A stretch of DNA of 64,000 bases from Heloderma charlesbogerti (GCA_026122225.1 JANEZZ010001958.1:372001-436000), one strand, 5' to 3'; numbered from the stretch's first letter, positions 1 through 10,354 are shown. Notes: generated from the sequence alone by a model not told the origin. Made by a program: numbers and translations.

Positions 1-157
1 GCACACGTTTTGTGGGTTGAAGGTGGCGGGGACTTCGCCCCACATGCCTTTTGTGGGTTGGGGGGCAGGGGCTTCGTTCTGCAACAGATTTTGGGGGGCT
101 GAATGCACTGGCATTCAGCCTCACCAAGATTCGTCACAGAATTATCTGACATCCCTA
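1..157 (+). mobile_element. Family P hAT-like element, R-end fragment cut by window edge
   Basis: The stretch ends in an R-type terminus, CATCCCTA at 150-157. It is preceded by the F hairpin (GCACTGGCATTC centre near 110) and a GAATT..CTGA subterminal sequence. The L half lies outside the window, so neither the target duplication nor the length can be checked. The GC-rich part before position 90 is diverged from other copies. Confidence 0.75.
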
Positions 158-237
158 CTCAGGACTGCCCAATTTGGGGATGGGAGGCCTTCCCCTGTCA
201 CTGTCCCCCAGGCCGCAAAATTCCAGGTGGTTGAGGT

Positions 238-1213
238 TAGGGATGGCGGAGAATTTCTCCCCGAAACTTCGGGGGGCCGAGCACCAACGCGTTCGGCCCC
301 CCGAACAAGTTTCGGTGAGAAATCCTCCGCACCCCCCCCACCCCCCGCACCCCCCCCGGGACGGGACTTACCTTCCCTGAATGTCCCTCCCGGCGGCGGG
401 TCCGGCTGGCGGTTCGTCCGGTGTTCGAGCGGGGCGGGAGCGGCAGCCGGTCTTTCGACCGGCTGCCGCCCCCGCCATTGCAATGAAAGAAAAAAAAAAA
501 AAAGTCCCCTGATAGGCTACGTGACGATTCACGTAGCCTATCACGGCTAGATTTGCCAAGTCAGCTGTGATAGGCTACGTGAATTGTCACATAGCCTATC
601 CCGGGTGACTTAAAAAAAAAAAAAAAAAGTGTGTACGGATAATGGCGGCCCCCATAGGGAGCCGCCATTCCCGTTCCTTATTTGGTGGCTGTCGTCTACG
701 TAAATGTTTACGTAGACTACAGCGAAAATAAGGGCAACGCTATTTGCGTTGCCCTTATTTTCGCCATAGTCTACGTAAACATTTACGTAGACGACAGCCA
801 CTAAATAAGGAACGCGAATGGTGGCTCCCTATGGGGGCCGCCATTCGCGTACGCGCTTTTTTTTTTTTTAAAGTCACCTGTGATAGGCTACGTGACGATT
901 CACGTAGCCTATCATGGCTGACTTTGCAGATCTAGCCGTGATAGGCTACGTGAATCGTCACGTAGCCTATCAGGGGGCTTTTTTTTGTTTTTTGTTTACT
1001 TTCGCGTTCGCGGCCGGGCGAGGCGACGCGCCTCCTCCCTGGCCTGAATTTCGGCCGGGCGAGGCGGGAAGCCTCCTCCCCGGCCTGAATTTCGGCCAGG
1101 CGAGGCGGGAAGCCTCCTCCCCCCGGCCTGAACTTCGTGGGGGGAGCAGCGAAGCGCTCCCCCCCACCGCGAATGGCCTTCGACGACAGGTAAGTGACTT
1201 TCATCCACCCCTA
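238..1213 (-). mobile_element. Family P hAT-like element P1 (complete, 8-bp TSD)
   Basis: The element is flanked by a perfect 8-bp duplication GTTGAGGT at 230-237 and 1214-1221. Termini are TAGGGATGG and CCACCCCTA. The R end is on the left. In order come F, the S motif inverted at about 367-374 (ACTTACC), hairpin E around 441-475, paired A hairpins (508-600), C, B, D (about 735-765), B, C, two more A hairpins (878-976), a GC-rich repeat block, then S (AGGTAAGT at about 1189) and the L end. No transposase frame is present; the open frames through it are translations of hairpins and GC-rich repeats. Eight-bp duplication plus TAGGG termini point to the hAT superfamily. It is nearly identical to the copy at 52502-53307, which suggests recent amplification. 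Confidence 0.92.
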
Positions 1214-1852
1214 GTTGAGGTGAGTTGGCCTCAAAAGGTAATCCTTACCTTACAGCTGGGACCACAAAACCCTGAGCTGGAAGCCTCAGACATTACCAGT
1301 CGCCAGAAATGGGGCCTCTGAATGCTCACCAACCCTATTCCCCACCAAACAGGAATACCTGCCTACTTAGCAAATGTGACCAAATCAACGTAAATATTTA
1401 AATAAGACCCAAACCACTTGAAATCAACTCCCAATCCCACTTACAGTGTGACGCAGACACAAAGACACATAGCCAAAGCCAATCTGATTATAAGGCAGTA
1501 ATTCCTACTAGGCCCCCAGAAGGACAACCAGGATAACACACGCGGCATAGAATAACACACACAGCATAGAGGGTGGGAGGAAGGGAGCTGCGCTTCAAGG
1601 ATGGTGAAGGGAGGTAAACACAGCCTAAAATGACTGGTAAGCCCCTCCCAGTGGTTCCACTTCTGAATGCCAATGGTGTCCCTCTCTTCTCCCCCCCCCG
1701 CAAAATCCTTCCTGCAGCCGGGCAAGCTGGATGTGGGGGGAGGTACTTCCCCCCACTTTAGTAGATATTTCTTGCTGGAGGGCTCAGTGAGCGGTCCGGA
1801 AGCACCCTGCAGCCTCCCGCTGACCATGTGAGCCACCATTTTTATGGAGGAC

Positions 1853-2003
1853 GGGGAGTCTAGATTTTTGTGTATCTAATGTTGCACTCCACAGTGGCCA
1901 TAAAGGGCCATTTCCACAACTTTCAATACACAAAATGGGAAGAAATGGCCCTTTATGGTGGCTATTGAGCCTAACATTAGACACACGGAAGTCTAGAGTC
2001 CCC
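1853..2003. repeat. Imperfect inverted repeat of about 150 bp
   Basis: The left arm starts GGGGAGTCTAGA and the right arm ends TCTAGAGTCCCC. Arms of roughly 65 bp pair with a few mismatches (for example CCATAAAGGGCCATTTCC against GGAAGAAATGGCCCTTTATGG). The flanks carry text resembling family F3 (AAATGGCAGCTTG), so this is probably the core of an old hAT-like MITE, but I could not find its termini or a target duplication. Confidence 0.6.
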
Positions 2004-2279
2004 ATCTTCTGTAAAATGGCAGCTTGCATGGAGGATGGCTGGCTGTGGAGCGCTCCCAGATGGGTCCAGTAAGTCCAGGCAGCTTGCGCGGCTCAGTGGG
2101 CAGGGGTCACAGCTTGCCATGCTGTCTTCAAAGGGAATGAGCAGACTCCTAGACCCAGTTGGGCACCCATGACATCCCTAACTGTAGCTCCCCACCCCCA
2201 CCAAACTGGGACAAGGTGTCACAGAATCATTACTGAATCCTTTCAGGTCACTGGGGCCCTGCAATCTCCCAAGAATGCA

Positions 2280-2880
2280 ATGTGATGAAGCCAGGCCTTC
2301 TGAGTTATTCTGAGATCCCAGATTCCCATTTCCACTCAACGCACAGCCTCTGTCCCATCAGTGACTGCTGTAAATTACCCACAATTCATTGAAACCCAAA
2401 ACATGCTGCAGCAGAGATAAATGATGAAAGGGAGATTTTTATTTTTATTTTAAACGACGTATGCTCTTTTTTTCACCAGCTTAATAAATATTTTATTTTT
2501 CCCCACGGAATAGCGGGTCCTGTTTGGTTTGTGTAACATGCTAGTTTCCTCATGGGCCAAGTGAAATATGTATAGCGATACTGTGAAATGTGGAAAGGGA
2601 GGGGGAGACACAGGGCAACTCCAGCTCTGTTGTTTGTGGCACTGATCCAAAGTCTGACTGAGCGCTATCAGCTTTGGCACTTCTCCCGTCAAGCACTGTA
2701 ATGGTATATGCCGCTTTTCACTGCACAGTCTGTCATTATTACTGCTCGAAGAAATCCCTCTTCATGTGGAGAAAGAAATTGGCTGATAGTTTGCTTTTCT
2801 GGTCACATAACCTCCATTGTATAGAGTATTTTGTTACAGAGCTGTAACTGATTCTCCTCCTCCTTCTTGTGCCAGAGGTA
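2280..2880. other. Transposon-free island, possible conserved non-coding DNA
   Basis: No repeat termini, coding frame or low-complexity sequence is seen across about 600 bases between the hairpin at 1.9 kb and element P2. Composition is balanced, with TAAT and ATTA cores (for example near 2480 and 2735) and unusually intact-looking text around 2640-2760. A 30-bp match to 9121-9150 at 2533-2562 shows that at least part of it derives from an old repeat. Conservation is a guess from appearance only. Confidence 0.25.
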
Positions 2881-2915
2881 AAATGCTTCCCAAATTCTCC
2901 TCACCTGGATTTATC

Positions 2916-3882
2916 TAGGGGTGCATGAAAGTCACTTACCTGGTCTCGCAGTTTGCTTTGCGGTGGGGAGGAGGCGCTTCGCTGCTCCCCCTGAAGTTCA
3001 GGCCAGGAGGGAGGCTTCCCTCCTCGCCCGGCTGAAATTCAGGCCGGGGGGGAGGCTTCCCGCCTCGCCCGGCCGAAATTCAGGCAGGGGAGAAGCGCCC
3101 CGTCTCTCCGGCCGCGAACTTCAAAAGAAACAAAAAACAAAAAAACCCGCCCCTGTGATAGGCTACGTAACGATTAACATAGCCTATCACGGCTAGATCT
3201 GCAAAGTCAGCCGTGATAGGCTATGTTAATCGTCACGTAGCCTATCACGGGTGACTTTGAAAAAAAAAAAAAGCGCGTACGCAAATGGCGGCCCCCATAG
3301 GGAGCCGCCATTCGCATTCCTTATTTGGTCCCTGTAGTCTACGTAAAGATTTATGTAGACTACGGCGAAAATAAGGGCAACGCTACTTGCGTTGTCCTTA
3401 TTTTCGCCGTAGTCTACATAAATCTTTACGTAGACTACAGGGACCAAATAAGGAATGCGAATGGCGGCTCCCTATGGGGGCCGCCATTAGCCGTACGCAC
3501 TTTTTTTTTTTTTTTAAAGTCACCCGTGATAGGCTACGTTACGATTAACGTAGCCTAGGATGGCTGACTTTGCAAATCTAGCCGTGATAGGCTACGTTAA
3601 TCGTTACGTAGCCTATCACAGGGGCGTTTTTTTTTTTTTTTACTTTGCTTGTAATGGCGGCGGTGGCAGATGGTCGAAAGACCGGCTGCCGCCCCTGCCC
3701 CTGACGAAGACCTGCCGAACTGCCGCTGGGACCCGCCGCTGGGAGGGACATTCGTGAAAGATAAGTCCCATCCCGGGGGGGGTGGGGGGGTGGAGAAGCT
3801 CTCCCCGAACAACCTTCGGAGGACTGAATGCGTTGGCGCTCGGCCCCCCGAAGTTTCGGGGAGAAATTCTCTCCCATCCCTA
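2916..3882 (+). mobile_element. Family P hAT-like element P2 (complete)
   Basis: Left terminus is TAGGGGTGCATG with inverted S (ACTTACC) 20 nt in; right terminus is CCCATCCCTA. The 8-bp duplication is GATTTATC at 2908-2915 against GATTTCTC at 3883-3890 (7 of 8). Contents in order: L, GC-rich block, two A hairpins (about 3155-3255), C, B, D (about 3372-3412), B, C, two A hairpins (3525-3622), E (3668-3690), S (weak, near 3757), F, R. In this copy A has TTAATCG-type loops. The B outer arms read CCCTGTAGTC and GACTACAGGG, which pair across D. Confidence 0.9.
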
Positions 3883-4459
3883 GATTTCTCCCCAGATATA
3901 GGAAATGTGAAAAAACTTGGTAGGGTTTTTGAAGTGGAATTAATGTATTATTAATCTTCAATTGTTGCTTATGCCAGGACAGTGGAAATGGATTAGTTGT
4001 TCCCCGTTGGTTGCCAAACGTGTTGTATCACAGCTAAAGTTGCTGGAGAAATCTGCTTCAGACCCAAATGAGACCGAATGCCCAGGAATCTGACTTCCAG
4101 ATTCCTCAGTGGACCAGCCACAATTTACACATAAGGAGGTGCTTTTTGGCCACAACTGCCATAAACTATGCAATTTACCGCTGTAATTTCCCCGTGTTAG
4201 GCTAATGGCAGTCGCCATTAACATACTTCACCCTTTAGACAGCCAGAGAGCTGCCCCATGAACTGCAGTGGATGTGCCGGGCCTCCGGTGAAATCCACGG
4301 GGCCTTAGGCATCCTGGATTTCCCCACAGCAGACACCCCTCAGCCCAGACTGGATGTCAGAGGGTTTGCCCGTGCCTATTTGCAGCAATATAAAAGTAAA
4401 CACAATCCACCAATCCACCAACAGAAAGAAGACCTATCCTTTCTGACTATACATGAACT
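3883..4459. other. Unannotated interval, no gene seen
   Basis: I see no intact reading frame, RNA gene or recognisable repeat here. The text AATTTACCGCTGTAATTT near 4170 is ordinary AT-rich sequence. Confidence 0.4.
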
Positions 4460-4913
4460 TCGGGATGTCGTATGAATTCAGTTTGGGTGTCGAGCTTGGT
4501 GAGTTTCCACCAGCTCAGCTCCCCAGATGCCAGCTACAGATCCCCAAGCTTGCCCAACTTGGTGTGCACTCAGTCGGTTACGTTCATGGTTCCCCACTTG
4601 TCTGAGAGCCACCATTTTGTGCAAAATTGCAGGTAAGTTTTTTCGGGAAATTGCCATTTTCCACGATCAGATCAGACCACCTGGACTTTTGCGTAAATCA
4701 TGCTATTTAGAGCTGTCATTTTGAGCAAAATGGCAGTTTTCAGAAATAGCGTACCTGCGATCTTGTGCAAAATGGCAGCTTGGGAACAAGCAAGATGCTG
4801 TGAGGCACCTACAGACCATCTGGCAGCTTATCACACATGCATCCCAGGGTCAGGCAAACAGTGGGAGTCCAGCGAGTGTGAGAGGCAGGTGCAGGGGAGT
4901 TTACCCATCTCTA
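4460..4913. mobile_element. hAT-like MITE, family F3 (8-bp TSD)
   Basis: A perfect 8-bp duplication CATGAACT lies at 4452-4459 and 4914-4921. Termini are TCGGGATG (from TAGGGATG) and CATCTCTA. The interior repeats short palindromic words such as GTGCAAAATTGCAG, GAGCAAAATGGCAG and GTGCAAAATGGCAG. It starts with a CACCAGCTCAGC block shared with the copy at 39072-39520. There is no coding capacity. Confidence 0.85.
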
Positions 4914-5066
4914 CATGAACTAGTTGCATATTGATGATTACAGAATTAGATGCTGTAATATATAGCTTGGTAAGCTATATAGTAAGGCTGCACTGAACCC
5001 TATGCCTAGTCATAGGTAAAATGTTTTCTTTATGACACCCCTGTAAATTGAAGCTTGGGAAATGAG

Positions 5067-5870
5067 TAGGGATGTACGAAAGTCACTTATCTTGAACAAA
5101 ATTTGATTGGTGGTGGGGGGGAGGCGCTCCATCCCTCCCCCTGAAATTCTGGCCGGGGGGGGAGGCGCTCCGTCCCTCCCCCCCCCGAAATTCTGGCCGG
5201 GGGGGAGGCGCTCCATCCCTCCACCCCCGAATCCTGGCTGGCCGGGCTGCAAATGGTGGCGACCGTAGCTGCCACCGTTTGCGTCCCTGCAGTCAGCCAT
5301 GATAGGCTACGTACATGTTTACGTAGCCTATCACGGCTGAGTAAAAAAAAAACAAAAACCGCACATACGCAAATGGCGGCACCCATGGGCACCGCCATTT
5401 GTGTTCCTTATTTTGGCATGTCTAGTCTACGTAAACATTTACGTAAATGTTTACGTAGACTAGACGTGCCAAAATAAGGAACGCAAATGGCAGCGCCCAT
5501 GGGCGCCGCCATTTGCGTACGCACAGTTTTTTGTGTGTTTTTTTACTCAGCCGTGATAGGCTATGTAAACATTTACGTAGCCTATCACGGTATTTTTTAA
5601 AAATCTAGCCGTGATAGGCTACGTAAATCTTTACATAGCCTATCACTTTTTTTGTTGTTGTTGGTTTTTTTACTGGAAATGGCGGTGGCAGCCGCCAGTC
5701 GGAAGACCGGCCGCTGCCGCTGGAGCCACCGCCGCCAGGAGGATTCACCCAAGGTAAGTCCCGTCCCAGGGGGGCGGGGGGGCAGACCGTTTTGCCACCA
5801 ATTTCGGGGGGCCGAATGCGCTGGCATTTGGCCTCCCCGAGATTCGTGGAGAAATTCTCTGACATCCCTA
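5067..5870 (+). mobile_element. Family P hAT-like element P3 (complete, 8-bp TSD)
   Basis: Perfect duplication GAAATGAG lies at 5059-5066 and 5871-5878. The L end has a decayed S motif (ACTTATC). Three tandem GGGGGAGGCGCTCC blocks follow, then A (5298-5337), C with a CCCATGGGC centre, and a B-type core at 5420-5465 whose outer arms GGCATGTCTAG and CTAGACGTGCC pair. Then come C, two A hairpins, E, S (AAGGTAAGTCCC near 5753), F and R. It lacks D and one B, giving 804 bp. Confidence 0.92.
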
Positions 5871-5884
5871 GAAATGAGCTAAAT

Positions 5885-6740
5885 ATATGACTGCAGCATT
5901 TCAGATTGTGGGTTCCATTGACACTCTGCACTGTAGCCTTGGTTGCAGAGTTCTGTTATGGGTCAGATCTTTAGCAGGAGATATGTCAGGTTTCTCAAGA
6001 AAGCAAGACAGGAAGAGATCAGCACCATGGAAAGCTGCAAGAGGCTAAAAGTTGTCTGTAGGTTGCTCCAAGAAGAAAGATCAAGACTGAACCTTAAATA
6101 ATAGTTGAGCTGTTTTTAGGCTGGTTGACTCCACTTTCACATTGACTCTTAATGGCCTGTTTTAGCAGCTTCAATGGTGTGGAATTAGCTGTAGCATGCA
6201 AGTGTCATTAGTAGGGATGTGCAAACTCACCCCTGCCTGGGTTCTCCAGGCACTCACCAAGCTCCTAGACTGCACTTGAGTCCCTCCCACACTCAGCAAG
6301 CAGCCTGCACTCACCCCAGCAGCCTCATTGAGCTCCACAGTTGCCATTTTTTGAAAAATAAAATGGTGATCGCAAAAATGTGCATATTTGTGTATGTGCA
6401 AAAAGCTTCACTTTCACAAAGATGTGCATTTCGCTCATATGCGAATATGTGCATTTTTGCAATTGCCATTTTATTTTTTTAAAACATGGCAACCGCAGAG
6501 CTTGATAAGGCCACTGGGGTGCATGCAGGCCACTCGCCAAGCACGGGCAGGGGGTGAGTAGGGGGAGGGGCTCAATGAGTGGGCCTCAGGGGTGTGGGCA
6601 AGGGGGGTTCCGCTGGATTCCTGGATGGAATTGGGCACCTGCACCATCCCTAGTCATTAGCCGGAGTCCTTACAGTCTGAAGCTGGTACATCAATTTCTT
6701 CTGGATGTAAAGAAACCACCCTCCAGGATCTTTGTAAAAT
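5885..6740. repeat. Old dispersed repeat, copy 1 (interrupted by F2 element)
   Basis: 5885-6045 matches 7330-7480 (shared GAAAGCAAGACAGGAAGAGA and ATCAGCACCATG). 6085-6211 plus 6653-6740 matches 9012-9260 (shared CCTGTTTTAGCAG and TTCTTCTGGATGTA-like words). Similarity is moderate, so it is older than the hAT insertions. The F2 element at 6212-6652 interrupts it cleanly. I do not recognise the family, and no reading frame remains. Confidence 0.6.
6212..6652 (+). mobile_element. hAT-like MITE, family F2 (8-bp TSD)
   Basis: Perfect duplication GTCATTAG at 6204-6211 and 6653-6660. Termini are TAGGGATGTGC and CACCATCCCTA. The interior has inverted ATAAAATGG/CCATTTTAT arms around repeated GTGCAT-type words (GCAAAAATGTGCATATTTG). 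Relatives lie at 22307-22882 and 49612-50131. There is no transposase. Confidence 0.9.
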
Positions 6741-6841
6741 AGGACACATGGCCACCTACCCATAACTCTCAGGAGTGTCTTTTCAGAGGTAAAGGGACTG
6801 TTGTGAGAAGGATGCTACTGAGTGTATGACTCTTCCTACAG

Positions 6842-7301
6842 TAGGGATGTGCAAACCATGTGAACATGTCCTATTCACAACCCTGAATGTGAACACAAGC
6901 AGGAGCATGAGTCAGACAAGCGTGTGGCTGCCCGTTGCCTCCCCAAGCTGCCATTTTGAGTAAAAATAGAAGCTCTTCTTTTTTCATAAGTAACCATTTT
7001 CAAAAATGGTGGCTGTAAAGGACCCATTTATGCAACATTACAGGTGTAAAAGAGACAATGTATAATTTATAAACCTCTATGGCTGCCGTTTGTGAAAATG
7101 GTTACTTACGAAAGAAAAAAATATGAGTTCACCTTGTTACACAAAATGGTGGCTTGGTAAGGCAGTGGGTGGCCGTGCTTCATTTGCCTGCTGCTTACAG
7201 ACCACCTGCTGTTCACCACAAGTAGCAAGCAGGGGCAGGCAGCTGTTGTGGGTCCAGTGAGCAGAGTGTGAGGCAGGTGGAGGTGAGTCCATCCATCTCT
7301 A
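6842..7301. mobile_element. hAT-like MITE, family F3, diverged
   Basis: Starts TAGGGATGTGCAAACC and ends CATCCATCTCTA. A central inverted repeat pairs GTAACCATTTTCAAAAATGG with its inverse near 7082-7110. The flanks TCCTACAG and ATTGGGGA do not match, so the target duplication has decayed or the right boundary is slightly off. Confidence 0.65.
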
Positions 7302-7329
7302 ATTGGGGATGATAGTGAGTAACTATACT

Positions 7330-7480
7330 GTATCAGACCATGGGTTCTGATGATGCTCAGTGACGTTGCTTGGGTTCCAGGGTTCTACTTTGGATCATAT
7401 CTTTAGCAGAGGTTAGGCCAGCTTCTCAGGAAAGCAAGACAGGAAGAGATCAGCACCATGAAAAGCTCTGAGTAGGGATG
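7330..7480. repeat. Old dispersed repeat, copy 2 (partial)
   Basis: Matches 5885-6045, including AAGCAAGACAGGAAGAGATC at 7433. From 7480 to about 7790 I see nothing recognisable. Confidence 0.55.
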
Positions 7481-7789
7481 GGTGACTGAGCATTGTTTGT
7501 GGTCACCAGGATAATTTCTCCAGACAAAATTTTGCTGTTGATCTCAGGCCTGATTCCCGTTCATATTCAGTGCACATCAGGGCCTGCTCCAGTTGGACTC
7601 CCCCCACCCTCATAGAGCTAACTGACATCCATGGCCCTGTGAGGAAGAAGATGGAGCAAGAGAGCAGGCAAAGGGAGCATCAGGGCCTGCTCCAGTTGGA
7701 CTGCCCCTCCTTTGGGAGATGAGACGGGGGAACAGGGCCATCCCACCATCCCTGCTGACAGTTTACCTAATTCTTTTTTCTCCCCTCCC

Positions 7790-7919
7790 GATCGCCTTTT
7801 CCTTGTGTGTCGTGTCTTTTTTAGATTGTAAGCCTGCGGGCAGGGACTGTCTTCTTTGTTCATTGATTGTAAGCCACTCCGGGGGCCTTTTTTGGCTGAG
7901 GAGCAGGATAAAAATACAA

Positions 7920-7966
<47 letters not shown>

Positions 7967-7969
7967 ATA
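7790..7969 (+). mobile_element. LINE/SINE 3' tail ending in (AAAT)n
   Basis: The text GATTGTAAGCC...GGCAGGGACTGTC...GATTGTAAGCC followed by GGATAAAAATACAATAAATA is the common CR1/L2-type retroposon tail of reptiles. It ends in about 13 AAAT units (7917-7969). The same tail lies at 19685-19830 with the same downstream flank, so the two loci are paralogous and not independent insertions. Confidence 0.7.
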
Positions 7970-7983
7970 TTTGCAGTCGCCAC

Positions 7984-8796
7984 TAGGGATGTCAGAGAAT
8001 TTCTCCATGAATCTCCGGGAGGCCAAATGCCAATGCATTCGGCCCCCCGAAATTGGTGGAGAAATTCTCCGACACCCCCCATCCCCCCCAGGATGGGACT
8101 TACCTCGTGCAAATGTCCCTCGCGGCGGTGGGTCCCGGCAGTGGTTTGGCGGCGGTTTGGCGGCGGCCGGTCTTCCAACCGGCTGCCACCACCGCCATTT
8201 CTAAGTAAAGTAAAAAAAAAAAAAAAGTGATAAGCTACATAAAGATTTATGTAGCCTATCATGGCTAGATTTTCAAAGTCAGCCATGATAGGCTACGTAA
8301 ATCTTTACGTAGCCTATCACGGCTGACTTTGACAAAAAAAAAAAGAGTTTACGCAAATGGCAAAGAGCAGGGATGCAAATGCCACTACGCCATTTGCGCC
8401 CCTGCTGTTTCCATGATAGGCTACATAAGTATTTACGTAGCCTATCACAGTAAAGGCAGCCACACAAACGGTGGCCACTATGCCATTTGCATAGCTGCCT
8501 TGCAGGAGCACAAACAGCGTAGTGGCCACCATTTGCATCCCTGCTCTTTGCTGTGATAGGCTACGTAAATACTTACATAGCCTATCACAGCAGCCTGGCA
8601 GAATGTAAATGGCAGCTGCTACAATGGCCACCATTGTACAATGGAACTCCAGCTGTGGATGGCCTTGGCCGGCAGCTCCACAGAGCCTCTGTGGAGTGGA
8701 CCCGGCCAGGGAGGATTCCAGGGGGAGGGACAGAGAGCCTCCCCCCCACTGTGGATGCCCCTGCACGGAGCCAGGTAGGGGATTCATACATCCCTA
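7984..8796 (-). mobile_element. Family P hAT-like element P4, no TSD
   Basis: Begins R-type TAGGGATGTCAGAGAATTTC and ends L-type CATACATCCCTA. F, S (ACTTACCTCG near 8098) and E (GGTCTTCCAACC) are present, then four A-type hairpins (about 8226-8590) alternating with C-like AAATGG blocks. B and D are absent. Flanks GTCGCCAC and ACAAAATT differ. The paralogous locus at 19.8-20.0 kb has about 160 bp of other sequence in this position, so a deletion accompanied or followed insertion. Confidence 0.8.
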
Positions 8797-9010
8797 ACAA
8801 AATTGAACCTGGAAACACAAATTAAATGCGAGCACATGTCCAGCAATTTGCAAACATCTGGGGCGGACAAGTGCTTGTGCTTGTGATAGTGTCCAAGGCT
8901 TCAAACATGGCATGTTATGTGAGCAAAAAGAACGTTCTCATACATCTGAATAGTGCTGGGCTAGAAACCATACAGGAATGTCTTATGTTCCTCCAATAAG
9001 GATCAGATCA
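8797..9010. repeat. Segment paralogous to 20005-20225
   Basis: Shares long near-identical words with 20005-20225, such as TGTCCAGCAATTTGCAAACA, GGGCGGACAAGTGCTTGTGC and GAATGTCTTATGTTCCTCC. Together with the tail at 7790-7969 it forms one duplicated unit, split here by P4. There is no coding frame. Confidence 0.75.
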
Positions 9011-9011
9011 A

Positions 9012-9260
9012 CTGAGATTTAAATAGAAATGTAGTGGCCTTTAGGCTAGTTGGCTCTGTCTACACACTGATTGAGGCTTAGTCTCTTAAAAAGGCCTGCC
9101 CTGTTTTAGCAGACTCATGCTGTAACATGCTAGTTTCCTCATGGCCCAAGTCCTCAGAGTCTGGGGATGTGACCTCCTCTGGATGTAGGAAGCCAGCTAC
9201 TGGGGGCTTTCTGGAGAACTGGGTCTTGGGGAGGTGGAAGCCTCATGATGCCTTTCCATG
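9012..9260. repeat. Old dispersed repeat, copy 3
   Basis: Matches 6085-6211 and 6653-6740 at moderate identity. It includes a 30-base word at 9121-9150 that recurs with one mismatch at 2533-2562. Confidence 0.5.
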
Positions 9261-9284
9261 GTAGAGTCATCTCCCTGAACCATT

Positions 9285-9352
9285 AACCAAAGGATGCTGG
9301 TGGCTCCAATGTCCATAAGGAAGTGAATCCACTCTGGGTTTCAGTCAGAACT
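9285..9352. repeat. Half copy of the hairpin MITE found at 63.2 kb
   Basis: GTGAATCCACTCTGGGTTTC and AGTCAGAACT match one arm of the 63168-63365 inverted repeat. Only one arm is present, so this copy cannot form the hairpin. Confidence 0.55.
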
Positions 9353-9859
9353 CTAATGGATTTCTCCAAGGTATGGACCCTCCTCAGAGGACAAGGTGTT
9401 AGGATCATCTCAGTATGAGAGCTTGGGTCCCTGGTCCATGACAGTAACAACCAACTCTTAATAAGAATCAGAATGTGTATTAAAACAAAGCCCAAAAGGT
9501 ACCATTAAAAGAAGAATGTTTACAAATCCTTCCAATAGACTGCTGAAAAACCAATGAGAGCTTTCAAATCCACCCCATCGCATAGAAATGCAAGCAAAGA
9601 AGTGGAGAATTAAAGTTTGATTTCTCAAAAAGGGATTTTAAACATTCTTCACACCGCCACCCCCACCCCCTTGAAGATTGCTAGAAGGTTTCCTGGAGCG
9701 GAATTCTTTGAAATGGATGGCAAAGTTATTGCTGGTTCCAGTGGGCACCGGAGGAGAACGTGCAGTCTAATTCTTCCAAAGTAAATTATTTATAACCAGA
9801 GAAGCGAGGCAGACTGAAGTGGGAAATGATATTTTGTTTGCTGCAATGTTTCTGTCTGT

Positions 9860-10215
9860 TTGTCTGTCTTTCTCTGTCTCTCCCTCTCTTCCCCTTTCTG
9901 CTCTCTGAATTTCAGGAATAAGTGAATCAATTTCACCGTTGCAAATCTGCTTCTCTTTTTGTGCACTTGTCAAGATGGTTGACCTTTTATAAATACAAAC
10001 CCAGCCCTGCCTGTGTGTAATGGTGCCTGGAGGAATTGCAGGCAAATGTAAATGGCCCTCAGCCAACTCCATGTGTGCGGCTCACTCGGGCCTCTTAATT
10101 TATGGAAGTCTCATTAGCAAATGTAAAATGTCCACAGGAGAAAGCTGCCCTCATACGTCCCAATGGACTATTCCCAAGACTGATCTTTCTATGCATCATT
10201 AATAAAGAGCAAAGA
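9860..10215. other. Transposon-free island, possible conserved non-coding element
   Basis: The stretch around 10020-10215 carries no repeat text and has dense AT-rich homeodomain-like cores: TTAATTTATGG near 10096, CATTAGCAAATG near 10114, and GCATCATTAATAAAG near 10194. It follows a CT-rich tract (9850-9900). No open frame or splice pattern is convincing. Function is inferred from appearance only; 9360-9860 shows nothing recognisable. Confidence 0.3.
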
Positions 10216-10354
10216 GCTGCAGGACTTTTCACAACCTACATGGTGAACCATTTCGAGCCAGGCTGAAATCCTCCAAGGAGGAGTATTCTAATGTAACTGA
10301 GTAATAAAAGCAAAACGTCACATTGCTTAGCTTGCCAACGTCTCTCAATATGTC

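Noticed and set aside
238..1213. Family P as Mutator, piggyBac or Helitron
   Set aside because: Mutator gives 9-bp duplications, piggyBac gives TTAA, and Helitrons give none. The repeated 8-bp duplications with TAGGG ends fit hAT. P-superfamily elements can also give 8 bp, but they have different termini.
3600..3640. Bacterial-type rho-independent terminators (hairpin followed by a T run)
   Set aside because: The hairpin plus T-tract pattern is part of the family P module order on both strands, and the sequence is eukaryotic.
7618..8286. Minus-strand open frame of 222 codons
   Set aside because: It runs through the (AAAT)n tract and the R end of P4 (LFIYLFIYLFIY-type repeat), so it is not a gene.
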